DNA of 64,000 nucleotides from Maribacter dokdonensis DSW-8 (GCF_001447995.1 NZ_LDPE01000002.1:806001-870000), one strand, 5' to 3'; positions 1-9,577 are shown, numbered from the stretch's first letter. The notes: generated by a model not told the origin, from the letters alone. Program-made: numbers and translations.

Positions 1-371
1 CCAAAAATCTCTGCCATAAGTTCGCTGAAACCATTAATGACCAAAGGTTGTTGCCCAAAATCTGGGGTAGAGTTGACCATGCCCAAGGTTTTTACGATTC
101 TTTTTATTTTGTCAATGTCGCCAAAATGGGTCTGTATGGTAGATAGCATGGTTAAAGCTACTTGCTTTGCCGCTACTTTTGCTTCTTCCATTGTCATGTC
201 ATGACCTGCTCTACCCACAATCAAAGAACCATCATTTTGCATTGGTCCTTGCCCTGAAATGTAAAGAAAATGATCCACCACCAAAACGGGTTTGTATAAT
301 CCTGCCGGAGGTGGGGCAGGGGGTAATATGAGTCCTAATTCCTTAATCCTTTCTGAAGGTTTCTTTTGCAT
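1..371 (-). CDS. RidA (YjgF/YER057c/UK114) family protein, 3' end outside window
   Basis: The ATG is at 369-371 and the frame runs open off the left edge, so about 123 N-terminal residues are visible. The stretch VVDHFLYISGQGP, a following amphipathic helix (MEEAKVAAKQVAL) and FGDIDKIKRIVKTLGMVNS fit the RidA fold, in the longer subfamily of about 150 residues. RidA proteins deaminate reactive enamine/imine intermediates released by PLP enzymes; that role is known for the family, not shown here. The gene starts 10 nt after the stop of the gntP-like permease, so the two are probably co-transcribed, which would fit a small amino or hydroxy acid catabolic unit. The C-terminal ligand Arg region cannot be seen. 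Confidence 0.85.
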   Translation of the reverse strand, partial: MQKKPSERIKELGLILPPAPPPAGLYKPVLVVDHFLYISGQGPMQNDGSLIVGRAGHDMTMEEAKVAAKQVALTMLSTIQTHFGDIDKIKRIVKTLGMVNSTPDFGQQPLVINGFSELMAEIF

Positions 372-381
372 ATTTAATTGT

Positions 382-1698
382 TTAAATGAACATATTTATT
401 ATTAGAACACCTACTAATCCCATAACACCTACGGTGGTTTCCATAACTGTCCAGCTTTTTAGGGTGTCGTTTACGGATAGGTTGAAGTATTCTTTGAATA
501 ACCAAAAACCACTATCGTTTACATGGGACAACATTAAACTGCCCGATCCAATGGCTAGCACCATTAATTCTGGGCTAACACCGGTACCTTGCACCAATGG
601 CAATACAATACCTGCAGCCGTTAAGCCAGCGACAGTGGCAGAACCCACACAAACGCGAATTACGGTAGCGATCAGCCAAGCTAAAATTAATGGAGAAATG
701 GAAGATTGCTCTAATATTCCGCCAATATATTTACTTACGCCACTATCTATCAATACTTGCTTTAAGGCACCAGAACCTGCAATAATCAAAAGTACCATGG
801 TAATACCCGTAATGGCACTGCCAATAGAGTCCATAACTTCTTTCATACTTTTACCGCGACCCAAACCTAAAGTATAGATTGCTACCAAAACTGCAATAAG
901 CATGGCAATGGCGGGGTTGCCCATAAAAACCAAAATCTTGGTGAGAAAGAAATCTGCCGGTAGCAAAAGTTGGGCTAGTGCTGCAATGGCAATAAGAATT
1001 ACTGGTAAAAGTGCGCTGATAATACTATTTGCCATGCTTGGCATTTCTTCCTCTTTTAGGATGATGGGGTTTAGAAATTCCTTTAAGGGAGTTGCATTAA
1101 TGTTTTTTAAAGTTCTTGAAAAGATAGGGCCAGCAACAATAATTGCAGGTATGGCAACTATAATACCGTATAACAGTGTTTTGCCAATATCAGCATTGAA
1201 CATGGACGCCAGTGCAGTAGGAGCAGGGTGCGGAGGTAAATATCCATGGGTGACAGACAGCGATGCCAGCATGGGTAGACCTACATAAAGTAGTGGTAAG
1301 CCGGTGGCTGCTGCAATAGTGAATACCAATGGAACTAGGATTACGAAACCTACGGAATAAAACATGGGAATACCTACAATGAAGCCGGTTAAGACAACGG
1401 CCCATTGAATGTTCTTTTTACCAAATTTTTCTACTAAATGGGTGGTGATTCGTTGAGCGGCACCACTATCGGCAACTAATTTGCCCAACATGGCACCAAG
1501 TCCTAAGATAATAACTAGAAATCCTAAAATATTACCAATACCTTTTTGAATGGAATCTACGACACTGATAGGTTCCATGCCTTCGGCAATACCCACAAAA
1601 AGCGATACGATAATAAAAGTGATAAAAGCATTGAGTTTAAATTTTGCAATGAGAATGAATAGGAGTAAAATTCCTAGAATAACAATAAATAATGGCAT
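382..1698 (-). CDS. GntP-family permease (gluconate/organic acid:H+ symporter)
   Basis: This 438-residue protein is almost entirely hydrophobic, with about 12 predicted membrane segments and no signal peptide, the usual length for GntP. Family landmarks are GIPMFYSVGFVILVPLVF near residues 109-126 and HGYLPPHPAPTAL near 151-163. Known GntP members import gluconate, idonate, D-serine or fructuronate with protons; the sequence alone does not fix the substrate. The RidA gene 10 nt downstream makes a D-amino-acid or hydroxy-amino-acid substrate as plausible as gluconate, and no gluconate kinase is visible in the window. A strong terminator for the preceding aqpZ gene lies at 1741-1782, so this gene probably has its own promoter in the short gap at 1699-1740. 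Confidence 0.88.
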   Translation of the reverse strand: MPLFIVILGILLLFILIAKFKLNAFITFIIVSLFVGIAEGMEPISVVDSIQKGIGNILGFLVIILGLGAMLGKLVADSGAAQRITTHLVEKFGKKNIQWAVVLTGFIVGIPMFYSVGFVILVPLVFTIAAATGLPLLYVGLPMLASLSVTHGYLPPHPAPTALASMFNADIGKTLLYGIIVAIPAIIVAGPIFSRTLKNINATPLKEFLNPIILKEEEMPSMANSIISALLPVILIAIAALAQLLLPADFFLTKILVFMGNPAIAMLIAVLVAIYTLGLGRGKSMKEVMDSIGSAITGITMVLLIIAGSGALKQVLIDSGVSKYIGGILEQSSISPLILAWLIATVIRVCVGSATVAGLTAAGIVLPLVQGTGVSPELMVLAIGSGSLMLSHVNDSGFWLFKEYFNLSVNDTLKSWTVMETTVGVMGLVGVLIINMFI

Positions 1699-1740
1699 AT
1701 TAAAAATGAGTTAGTTAAGTTGATCATCTAAATATACCAT

Positions 1741-1782
1741 AAAAAAAAAGCCCATCATATATTATCTATTTATGATGAGCTT
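1741..1782 (-). terminator. Rho-independent terminator of aqpZ
   Basis: Read on the minus strand, AAGCTCATCATA and TATGATGGGCTT form a 12-bp stem with one G-T wobble around an A/T-rich loop, followed by nine T residues (plus-strand A run 1741-1749). It begins about 14 nt after the aquaporin stop codon and points the same way. Confidence 0.85.
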
Positions 1783-1795
1783 AAACATTGTAATT

Positions 1796-2491
1796 CTATA
1801 ATTTATCAGTCATCTCGGGTGAGATGGTCTTATAGATCAATCCTGCTAAAATGGCTCCGATCATTGGCGCCAACCAAAATAGCCAAAGTTGATCTAGCGC
1901 CCAGTCACCAACAAATAATGCCTGACTGGTACTTCTTGCAGGATTTACAGATGTATTGGTGACAGGAATACTAATTAGGTGAATTAAGGTTAGACAAAGG
2001 CCTATAGCCAACCCGGCAAAACCTCGTGGTGCCTTGGTGTAAGTAGATCCCAGTATGACGAATAAGAAAATAAAGGTCATCACAAGTTCTATAGTAAAAG
2101 CTGATGTTAAATCATACCCTCCAGGTGAATGTTCATTATACCCGTTAGAAGCAAATCCACCAAGTTCAAAACCAGCTTTGCCGGAAGCAATTAGAAATAG
2201 AATGGCTGCTCCGGCAATACCGCCCATTACTTGAGCTACGATGTAAGGAAAAACGTCTTTACCCTCAAAACGACCACCTACCCAAACACCGATAGTTACG
2301 GCGGGGTTTAAATGACAACCTGAAATATGACCAATGGCGTAGGCCATAGTTACCACGGTTAAACCGAAGGCCAAGGAGACCCCAACAAAACCGATTCCTA
2401 ATTCTGGATATCCTGCGGCAAGTACGGCACTACCACACCCACCTAAAACTAGCCATAAAGTACCTATAAATTCTGCAATAAACTTTTTCAT
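1796..2491 (-). CDS. aqpZ: Aquaporin Z, water channel
   Basis: The start at 2491 gives 231 residues beginning [11 protein letters not shown], the length and N-terminus typical of AqpZ; an upstream in-frame codon would add 19 non-homologous residues and was not used. Both NPA boxes are present, HLNPAV at residues 60-65 and VNPARS at 182-187. The residues of the aromatic/arginine filter match water-selective AqpZ (Phe42, His171, Thr180, Arg186), with [17 protein letters not shown] almost unchanged from the enterobacterial protein. This predicts an inner-membrane water channel used in osmotic adjustment rather than a glycerol facilitator. It is followed by a strong terminator and appears monocistronic. 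Confidence 0.95.
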   Translation of the reverse strand: MKKFIAEFIGTLWLVLGGCGSAVLAAGYPELGIGFVGVSLAFGLTVVTMAYAIGHISGCHLNPAVTIGVWVGGRFEGKDVFPYIVAQVMGGIAGAAILFLIASGKAGFELGGFASNGYNEHSPGGYDLTSAFTIELVMTFIFLFVILGSTYTKAPRGFAGLAIGLCLTLIHLISIPVTNTSVNPARSTSQALFVGDWALDQLWLFWLAPMIGAILAGLIYKTISPEMTDKL

Positions 2492-2613
2492 TTTCTTAAG
2501 GTTTAATTGATTGTATGTATTTAGAAACCAAAAGTTTAATGAAGTCACAATTTTTTATGAGTTTTATTGATACTGTTAATGGTTAGATATTTAATTTTTT
2601 ACATAAAATATAG

Positions 2614-3735
2614 TTAAATACCTTTTTTTAATCCGAATAGAGGGTGCAGAGGTTTTATTTTTAATATGATTAAATGATAAATTAACCAACATATTAAAAA
2701 TGTACCTACGATTAAAATTGTAGCTTTTAAAAGCAAACTCCATTGCAAATCTTTTATGTAATATGCAATTCCTACGGTTACGGTTTGATGAAGAATGTAG
2801 AATGGGTAAACAGCTCGATTGGCATAGCTCAAAAGTGGACTAGGTTTGTTCTGATACTTAGCGGCATATCCTAATAGCACTAATATCCATGACCAAAGAT
2901 TTACGATTTTCAGAAAAGCTTCGGTAAAGTGACGGGTGTATCCGTCTTCAAATTGCCAAGTAATAAGCATTCCTATGAAACATATAATTCCTAAGTAAAA
3001 AGCTTTTGTGCGTATCCTTTCGATTGCATTCCAAAGAATAGGTCCGCAAGCGACCATGACAAATCCGAAGAAGAATAAAGTCATGGAAGAGAAAAAATTA
3101 AACCAATCATTAATTAGGTCATGGGTTATGTCATAAAAAGGTTCTAACAAAGACTCCAATAAATATAAAGGAATCGTAAAAATGTATAGTCCGTATGGTT
3201 TTTGAATTACCTTGCTAATCCAACGTATATACCTGTTTTTATTATTTTTCATATAAAGGAAAAAAGGAGAAAGCAATACGGAAAAAACTAGTAGATACGG
3301 AAGAAACCACAAGTGGTGCCAACTTAAATTGCCTTCTGGGTAAATGCCGTCATAGGCTATAGTGCTCAAGTAGCTCCAATACGAACCTTGAAATTGACCT
3401 TGTGCCAATCTTTCAAAATATACCTGTGGAGGAACAATAACGAGCATACCGAAAACAAGGGGGATCCCTAAACGCAAAAATCGCTCCTTATTAAATTGCC
3501 ATATATTTCTTTTTGATAAGGCATAGAACGTACCCATACCAGAAATTAGAAATAATATTGGCAGTCTCCATTGATTTAAAAAAAGCATGGGCCACTTCAA
3601 CCAATCATAGATGTTGTTATTTTTTATATGCCAACCCCAAGGCACAAAGAACATACCTGAATGATAAATGATTAAGAGTGAAAAAACGAATACTCGCAAC
3701 CAATCGATATCATACCTTCTAAACTTTTTTTCCAT
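2614..3735 (-). CDS. Acyltransferase-3 family integral membrane protein
   Basis: The 373-residue protein has about ten hydrophobic segments and begins with the family signature DIDWLRVFVF (residues 9-18), followed by the conserved His in IIYHSGMFF and RLPILFLISGMGTFYAL. Acyltransferase-3 proteins (PF01757; OafA, OpgC, WecH types) move acyl groups onto glycans or lipids across the inner membrane. The acceptor cannot be told from the sequence. No glycan biosynthesis genes lie next to it; the neighbour upstream is a membrane AraC-type regulator on the same strand with a 75-bp gap. There is no extra SGNH domain, so it is a stand-alone transmembrane enzyme. Confidence 0.85.
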   Translation of the reverse strand: MEKKFRRYDIDWLRVFVFSLLIIYHSGMFFVPWGWHIKNNNIYDWLKWPMLFLNQWRLPILFLISGMGTFYALSKRNIWQFNKERFLRLGIPLVFGMLVIVPPQVYFERLAQGQFQGSYWSYLSTIAYDGIYPEGNLSWHHLWFLPYLLVFSVLLSPFFLYMKNNKNRYIRWISKVIQKPYGLYIFTIPLYLLESLLEPFYDITHDLINDWFNFFSSMTLFFFGFVMVACGPILWNAIERIRTKAFYLGIICFIGMLITWQFEDGYTRHFTEAFLKIVNLWSWILVLLGYAAKYQNKPSPLLSYANRAVYPFYILHQTVTVGIAYYIKDLQWSLLLKATILIVGTFLICWLIYHLIILKIKPLHPLFGLKKGI

Positions 3736-3810
3736 AATCTAGTGATTTTCATCAAAGTTGAATTTTAAAATCAGGAATGATAAATTTTGGACATTACCAT
3801 ATGTCCTGAA

Positions 3811-4986
3811 TTACAATTTTGGAGAAATTGACTTTGCAAATTTAGAGGGAGATATACCCGAAATCTTCTTGAAAGCATTGTAAAATGCAGACTTTGACTT
3901 AAATCCTACCGTCTCGCCAATAGCTTCAATGGTTAGATGACTAAATTGAGGGTCTACTAATCTCTCTTTAGCTAGATCAATTCTTTTGCTATTGATATAG
4001 TGATTAAAATTAGAACCAAAATCTGAATTTATAGTTTTTGAAATTTGATTTGGATGAATAGCTAACTGGGTGGCAAGATTTTTTAAACTGGCTTGGCTAT
4101 TTGTATAAAACAAGTTATTGTCCACGAATGTTTCAATTTCTTTAAATGTAACTTCATCTGCTGCATTCGAAAGCGTTTCATACTTATCTGCAACCCATGA
4201 TTTTTCAAAGAACTTAGATTTGGAAATAATAATGTATGTGGTGGCAAATGCTACTAAAGTTTGGAAAATGGCAATAAAATGGTCTCCGCCATCGTCGTCA
4301 TATATGTAGAAAACTACAAATAGAAGAATGAAAAAAGTACAGAGTATAATGGCAGAATTACGTGTAAAAATGTATTTGGCAGACTTAAGGTTTGCTTTAT
4401 CTGTGTCATTTCTATAGCGTTCTTCTTTAACTAGTTTTAGTGATAATAGCGTATATAACAGTAAACTAAATAAAATTAACCAATCAAATATATCTTTAAT
4501 GTGATGGTATGAATAGTTAAATGTGTCTGGAACCGAGGCGGTACCTAAATTACTATAATACGCACCTAAATAAGCGTTTAGTTTAACCGAAACTGGAGCT
4601 GTGTAAAACGGAATCTGTGATAAAAGATAACCTAGCGGTAAAATTAAGTTCCACCAACCTTTACGTATAGAAATAGGTTTTCTTTTCAAAAATGCATAAA
4701 TAGTAAAGTATAGAAAAGGACCTATAAGCAAAACAAAAACTTCAGAAGAATCATTCCATTCAAGAAGGTGTTTTATGAGTCCGGTGTAACACAAATAAGT
4801 ATCCAAAAAAACCAGTGTTCCAAATAATAATAAAAATGCAAAATAGAGTAGTAATCTATTATTCATGCTTTTTACAAAAAGTACGATACTTAAAAATAGA
4901 TTTTGCGCCACTCCTAATAGCATTATGGTAGAAGTAAAGTTATGTCTAATAGGAATTTGCGCTATGAGGTCTTGAAGCGTATCCAT
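3811..4986 (-). CDS. Membrane-anchored AraC-family transcriptional regulator
   Basis: Residues 1 to about 255 hold seven or so hydrophobic segments. The last 110 residues carry two helix-turn-helix motifs of AraC type (SLKNLATQLAIHPNQISKTI and LTIEAIGETVGFKSKSAFYN) ending in FKKISGISPSKF. This 7TM plus AraC layout is common in Flavobacteriia and suggests a regulator that senses a membrane or external signal while bound to DNA; signal and targets are unknown. The start codon is one base from the stop codon of the metallophosphoesterase gene upstream, so the pair is almost certainly one transcript. Confidence 0.88.
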   Translation of the reverse strand: MDTLQDLIAQIPIRHNFTSTIMLLGVAQNLFLSIVLFVKSMNNRLLLYFAFLLLFGTLVFLDTYLCYTGLIKHLLEWNDSSEVFVLLIGPFLYFTIYAFLKRKPISIRKGWWNLILPLGYLLSQIPFYTAPVSVKLNAYLGAYYSNLGTASVPDTFNYSYHHIKDIFDWLILFSLLLYTLLSLKLVKEERYRNDTDKANLKSAKYIFTRNSAIILCTFFILLFVVFYIYDDDGGDHFIAIFQTLVAFATTYIIISKSKFFEKSWVADKYETLSNAADEVTFKEIETFVDNNLFYTNSQASLKNLATQLAIHPNQISKTINSDFGSNFNHYINSKRIDLAKERLVDPQFSHLTIEAIGETVGFKSKSAFYNAFKKISGISPSKFAKSISPKL

Positions 4987-4987
4987 C

Positions 4988-5887
4988 TTATTTATTATCT
5001 AAATAATCTTTCAACTTCTGTGGACCTTCCAATAAAATGCGAACCACGCGTAATGTACCGTCATCCGTGGTATTAATTTGCCATTTGATTAGGGAAATAG
5101 ATCCTTTTTCAATTTCTATTCCAGTAATACTTCTTGGGTGAACGCAGCTACCATCGTTAAAGAGAGGTATATCTCCAGGCTCTGGAAAACGAGGTCTGTG
5201 GGTATGACCTACAACAGTAACTTTTAATCTGTTCTTTAAAATCCATCTTTTAATACGGCGCTCTACTTTTATGAGTTCAGTGTAGTTTTTTGCGGGTGAA
5301 GTAGGGTCTGCTATGCCCCATACTTGTAGGGGTTTCCACAGTACCCTTACCAAAAATCTGCCCCAACGCCAAAAAGTGTAATTCCACCAATCTGCTTGGT
5401 GACCATGGGTAAGAAAAACTTCTTGTTGGGTTTCTTTATGTTTTAGTATAAGCGCTTCATGGTACTTTATGCCTTCAAATAGTGATTTATCTTTATCATC
5501 TATAGGTTCAAAATAGCTAGATAAATGCTTTTTTACATAAGCTTCATCCTTGTAGACCATATCATGGTTTCCCCAAATCATGTGAAGTCTTTGTTCTAAA
5601 TGAAATTGCTTCAATAATTTAAAAACATTTTTATGGGCTTCAAAAATAGATTCAAAATGAATGTTCTCCCAAAGCTCATCTCCATCACCTAGTTCACAGT
5701 AATCAAAACCTTCTGAATAATAGAATTTTAAGGCGTGGTAGTAAATGTTTCTATTGTTTGCAAAATCGTCTGCAAAACTGTTATCGCCCCTATGACAGTC
5801 GCTAAATAGAATAAATTTTGAAGTGTCGTCAAACGGAATAGTTTTAGCGTTTTCATAAGCTCTATTAAGTCTGTTTTCCGATGACAT
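4988..5887 (-). CDS. Calcineurin-like metallophosphoesterase
   Basis: The 299-residue protein has the ordered metal-ligand blocks of the calcineurin-like superfamily: FSDCHRGD near residues 28-35, GDGDELW near 68-74, WGNHDMVY near 105-112, a His in LTHGHQADWW, and VGHTHRPRFP near 226-235. It has no signal peptide and should be cytoplasmic. LpxH-type UDP-2,3-diacylglucosamine hydrolases share this layout, but the insertions here (about residues 160-215) differ, so the substrate is left open. It is the first gene of a two-gene unit with the AraC-type regulator and is divergent from the GAF protein across 111 bp. Confidence 0.85.
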   Translation of the reverse strand: MSSENRLNRAYENAKTIPFDDTSKFILFSDCHRGDNSFADDFANNRNIYYHALKFYYSEGFDYCELGDGDELWENIHFESIFEAHKNVFKLLKQFHLEQRLHMIWGNHDMVYKDEAYVKKHLSSYFEPIDDKDKSLFEGIKYHEALILKHKETQQEVFLTHGHQADWWNYTFWRWGRFLVRVLWKPLQVWGIADPTSPAKNYTELIKVERRIKRWILKNRLKVTVVGHTHRPRFPEPGDIPLFNDGSCVHPRSITGIEIEKGSISLIKWQINTTDDGTLRVVRILLEGPQKLKDYLDNK

Positions 5888-5998
5888 ACTGTAATTTTCG
5901 CTAAATATCCGAAAATCCCGTTAACCATAATGCTATAGTTGGTCAAAAAATAGGGTTGGTTTTGTAACTTTACATAAAATTAGTAGACTAACCAGAAC

Positions 5999-8371
5999 AT
6001 GGGAAAGCACGATAGAATGAAAATGCCGTTTAAGCACCTCATAAGTTTTGAAAAACTTCTTACGAAGTACGATGAACATTTGAAAGGTGACGACCCTTTT
6101 TTGGCAGCTACCGCCGAGCGTATTTTGGCTGTGGAAAAAGGATTTCCTGAATTACGGAATGGTTTTTCTGATTTTTCTTTATTGGAGAAAAATAAAGACT
6201 TGATCGATCGTATTTTACAAGATACGTTTACAGAGGCTTTGAGCAGTAACGAAATAAAGGTAGCTACCTTGCCCTACCAAGGTGTTATTATAAAATCATC
6301 TAAACGTTTTCAAAGTATAATTCATGAAGCCGGTGACGGTTATGAACCCCAAATAAGAAACGTTGGGGATGATATGGATTATATCATGAGCTGTGTGGTA
6401 GTATTAAATTACTATTATGGTTATAAGCTAGATTTTAGTAGACCATATTTTTATGATATTCCAGATGCCAATGGCGTAATGCGTCACTATCGTATTTTAT
6501 ATAATGCAGATTTTATTGATGTTATCCCTACGGACAAGGCAAAGGAAGTAACCCAAGAAGATGTAGACGAGTTATTGGCAAACCCAACTGATATTAAGCT
6601 TTGGAAGGAGAAGATTCCGCCAGAAAGTTTTATTTCTAAAGGATTTGTAATTGCCAATTTGTTCGATGTTACCATGGAGCAGGCAATTTCAAATATTAAG
6701 TCGAAATTAATCTCAAAGGACACTTTACAACCTGTAAAGTTTATGAATGATTTGCAGGAGACCTTTAAATCATTCTTTCGTTTACCTAATATTAAAGTAG
6801 GTTTTGCTTCTTTTGATGCCAAAAAAGATCAGTTTGAAGAAGTTGCAGGTATTGGTTTTGATAGCTTTCTTTTAAGGGGTAGACATGCAATTGACTGTAA
6901 AGTAGCATTGTGTGAGGAATCTTATCATAAACTAATAGATTTCAACTCTTATTTTACCATTACGGATATGGATCGTATGGTGGGGCAATCTGGTGAAATG
7001 CAGCCATATAAAGGGCTACAGGATCAAGGAGTGCAAAGTGCCATATTTGCGCCAATAGCATATGAAGGTAAGTTATTGGGTATTTTAGAAATAGTTTCTC
7101 AGAAAAAAGGAGTGCTCAATGGCGTTAACGCACAAAAGTTAGATGATGTAATGCCGTTCATTGTTTCTGCCGTAGTACGTACCAAGAACGAAGAGAACAA
7201 TAGAATAGATGCTATTATTCAAAATGAATGTACTTCTGTTCATTCTTCGGTGTATTGGAGGTTTCAGGAAGAGGCCAAAAGGTTTATGCAAGATGAAATA
7301 GAAGGTAGATCACCTTCTTTTAAGGAAATTGTTTTTAAAGATGTATACCCATTATTTGGGCAAATAGATATAAAGGATTCTTCCCAAGCAAGGAATTTGG
7401 CAATACAAAGAGATTTGATGATACAGCTTTCTGAAATAGATAGTGTATTGAATATTGCTTTGAAAAAATGGAATTTACCTATCTATGAAGAGTTGATCTT
7501 TAGGGTAAACAATCACTTGGATAGTATTAAGGAAATGCTCTACACCAATAGTGAACAAGCTATTTTCGATTTTGTTCAAGATGAAATTTCACCGGTTTTT
7601 GAACATCTTAAAAAAGCGGATAAGGAGATAGAAAATCATATACTGGCATATGAGTCCAAAATAGATATGGGTACCGGGTCTTATTATGATCATAGAAAAA
7701 ATTACGATGAAAGCGTAACCTTGGTCAATAAAACCTTATCGTCGGTTATTGATAAAAGACAGGAAAGTGCCCAAAATATGTTTCCACATTACTATGAGCG
7801 TTATAAGACAGATGGTGTGGAGCATAATATGTACATTGGATCTTCTATTTCAGAGAGTAAAGAGTACAATCCGTTATACCTAAATAATTTAAGATTATGG
7901 CAATTACAGGTAATGTGCGAAATGGAAAATACACATTACTCGTTAAAACCCAAATTACCTGTACCGTTGGATGCGGCATCATTAATATTGGTATATAACA
8001 CATCTTTATCTATTCGTTTTAGAATGGATGAAAAACAATTTGATGTAGATGGCACGTACAATGCCCGTTATGAGGTAATTAAAAAGAGAATAGATAAATC
8101 TTACATTAAGGGTACAGAGCAAAGATTGACCCAAAAAGGAGTATTGTCAATTGTGTATTCACAGAAAAAAGATGAACTAGAATATTTGAGGTATATCAAA
8201 TTCTTGAAATCTAAAGGATACTTTACCAATCAAATAGAAATTGTTGAGTTAGAAGGTCTTCAAGGCGTGTCTGGTTTAAAGGCAATACGTGCTCAAATTT
8301 TATATAAAAGAGAGCAAGAACCAGAAAAAACCTATACTTACCAGGATTTAATGGATGCTTTAAAAGAATAG
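5999..8371 (+). CDS. Large GAF-domain protein of unknown function
   Basis: This soluble protein has 790 residues from the first ATG; a second ATG at codon 7 (MKMPFKHL) is also possible. Residues about 240-395 look like a GAF domain (FFRLPNIKVGFASFDAKKDQ, then SAIFAPIAYEGKLLGILEIVS). The N-terminal 230 residues and the helix-rich C-terminal 390 residues match nothing I recognise. No kinase, cyclase, GGDEF or HTH signature was found, so it would be a sensor or scaffold without a visible output domain. Its last 12 bases overlap the convergent HD/PycTM-like gene. Whole-protein homologues seem to be a Bacteroidota feature, but I cannot confirm that here. Confidence 0.8.
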   Translation: MGKHDRMKMPFKHLISFEKLLTKYDEHLKGDDPFLAATAERILAVEKGFPELRNGFSDFSLLEKNKDLIDRILQDTFTEALSSNEIKVATLPYQGVIIKSSKRFQSIIHEAGDGYEPQIRNVGDDMDYIMSCVVVLNYYYGYKLDFSRPYFYDIPDANGVMRHYRILYNADFIDVIPTDKAKEVTQEDVDELLANPTDIKLWKEKIPPESFISKGFVIANLFDVTMEQAISNIKSKLISKDTLQPVKFMNDLQETFKSFFRLPNIKVGFASFDAKKDQFEEVAGIGFDSFLLRGRHAIDCKVALCEESYHKLIDFNSYFTITDMDRMVGQSGEMQPYKGLQDQGVQSAIFAPIAYEGKLLGILEIVSQKKGVLNGVNAQKLDDVMPFIVSAVVRTKNEENNRIDAIIQNECTSVHSSVYWRFQEEAKRFMQDEIEGRSPSFKEIVFKDVYPLFGQIDIKDSSQARNLAIQRDLMIQLSEIDSVLNIALKKWNLPIYEELIFRVNNHLDSIKEMLYTNSEQAIFDFVQDEISPVFEHLKKADKEIENHILAYESKIDMGTGSYYDHRKNYDESVTLVNKTLSSVIDKRQESAQNMFPHYYERYKTDGVEHNMYIGSSISESKEYNPLYLNNLRLWQLQVMCEMENTHYSLKPKLPVPLDAASLILVYNTSLSIRFRMDEKQFDVDGTYNARYEVIKKRIDKSYIKGTEQRLTQKGVLSIVYSQKKDELEYLRYIKFLKSKGYFTNQIEIVELEGLQGVSGLKAIRAQILYKREQEPEKTYTYQDLMDALKE

Positions 8372-9577
8372 TACCTGGCTTAATAACTCAAGTTTACGAT
8401 CCGGACCAAAGAATTTAAATGAAACGGCAAATGCTATGACCGAAAGGATCATGCCGATCATGAATATGGTATATGTCCATCGTAAAAGAGCGTATTTTCT
8501 ATTTAATACAATTCCAAGAAAGTAAAGATCTTTGGTCAAAGAGGTATAAATGTAATCTTTGTCCTTTAGCATTTCTTGTATGGCCCATTCATATTCGCTC
8601 AGTGCCATTTTATGAAAATTACCGAAGAATAACAGGTTTACATTTTTGTTTTTTACATCGTCTTTAGTGAATTCGCCACTAGTAACGTTAGGTCTTGTTG
8701 CCAATACTGCCAAAATCATAGATACCACACTAAAGAATACAAAGATTACGGTAGGGTAGATTAAGTAATCGTTAGATGGGTTATCCAATTTTGGAATTAG
8801 ATTGGAGAGCGCCAAAGAAATTATTATGGCATTGACCGATAATAAAATATTGGCTTTGGTATCCGCAATATCACTAAGGGTAATATGGTTTTTTAAGGTA
8901 ACCCTATAGAGTGTTTGAATGCCACGATCAGGACTTTCGCTCTTAAATTGCGCTTTTAGTCGTTCTTTCTTTGCTAGTTTTTTCTGTGACTTTTTGTCCT
9001 TAACTAGCTTTCTTAAATTCTTGTCTTTTTTTTCCAGCCAATTCTCCTTGGCGTAATCCGTATAGAATTGATGGTCAGTTCTAAATACTTGAATATTTAG
9101 GTCTAACCATTCTTTTTGAGAGTAATTTTTTAAGCCAAGTAATTTAAGTTCTTCGCGCAAAAGGTCAGACGTTTCAAGATAACTGCTTTGTGCAAAATGA
9201 GAAGAATCCGCATCGCGAATAATCATGTCCATTTCATTACTTGGGGTTGCATTCCATTTAGTAGCAAGAATACAGGACTTCACTTTTGCTATTAATTCTT
9301 TTGCATAACCTTCTTTTGATAGAAACTCTTCGGCAATTTCACAACTACTTTCTTCGTGGTTTTTAGTACCTTTTGTGTAACCAGTATCGTGTAGCCAAGC
9401 TACTAACAGCAAAATTTCCTGATCCTGATCCGATAGAGAACAAGATTCAAGTAATTGTTTAGTACTTTTAACGACTCTTTGTGTATGTCTTAGATTATGA
9501 TATAAAAACTTATGATCCAATTGATTGGTTAGTAAGTCTGTTACAAATTGTTGTGTGTTATCTAAGATGTCTGACAT
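8360..9577 (-). CDS. HD phosphohydrolase fused to a PycTM-like (DUF5706) membrane domain
   Basis: ATG at 9577 (MSDILDNTQQ) was preferred over an upstream in-frame codon, giving 405 residues. The N-terminal half is an HD domain: His31 in YHNLRHTQRVV, His63-Asp64 in WLHDTGYTKG, His74 in KNHEESS and Asp122/Asp124 in IRDADSS. A lysine-rich linker (about 183-212) follows. Residues about 222-390 resemble the transmembrane effector domain of Pycsar systems (LKNHITLSDIADTKANILLS, then TM segments near 243-263, 272-292 and 367-388). HD enzymes hydrolyse (cyclic) nucleotides, and PycTM domains act at the inner membrane in anti-phage defence. No uridylate/cytidylate cyclase gene is nearby. It is divergent from the barrel phosphatase gene with 55 bp between starts. 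Confidence 0.82.
   Translation of the reverse strand: MSDILDNTQQFVTDLLTNQLDHKFLYHNLRHTQRVVKSTKQLLESCSLSDQDQEILLLVAWLHDTGYTKGTKNHEESSCEIAEEFLSKEGYAKELIAKVKSCILATKWNATPSNEMDMIIRDADSSHFAQSSYLETSDLLREELKLLGLKNYSQKEWLDLNIQVFRTDHQFYTDYAKENWLEKKDKNLRKLVKDKKSQKKLAKKERLKAQFKSESPDRGIQTLYRVTLKNHITLSDIADTKANILLSVNAIIISLALSNLIPKLDNPSNDYLIYPTVIFVFFSVVSMILAVLATRPNVTSGEFTKDDVKNKNVNLLFFGNFHKMALSEYEWAIQEMLKDKDYIYTSLTKDLYFLGIVLNRKYALLRWTYTIFMIGMILSVIAFAVSFKFFGPDRKLELLSQVLFF

Noticed and set aside
386..1288. Long plus-strand frames opposite the gntP-like gene
   Set aside because: They are antisense shadows of a clear 12-TM permease with conserved motifs.
5912..5998. Promoter for the GAF protein around TAACTTTA
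   Set aside because: The last base departs from TAnnTTTG and no -33 element lies at the right distance.
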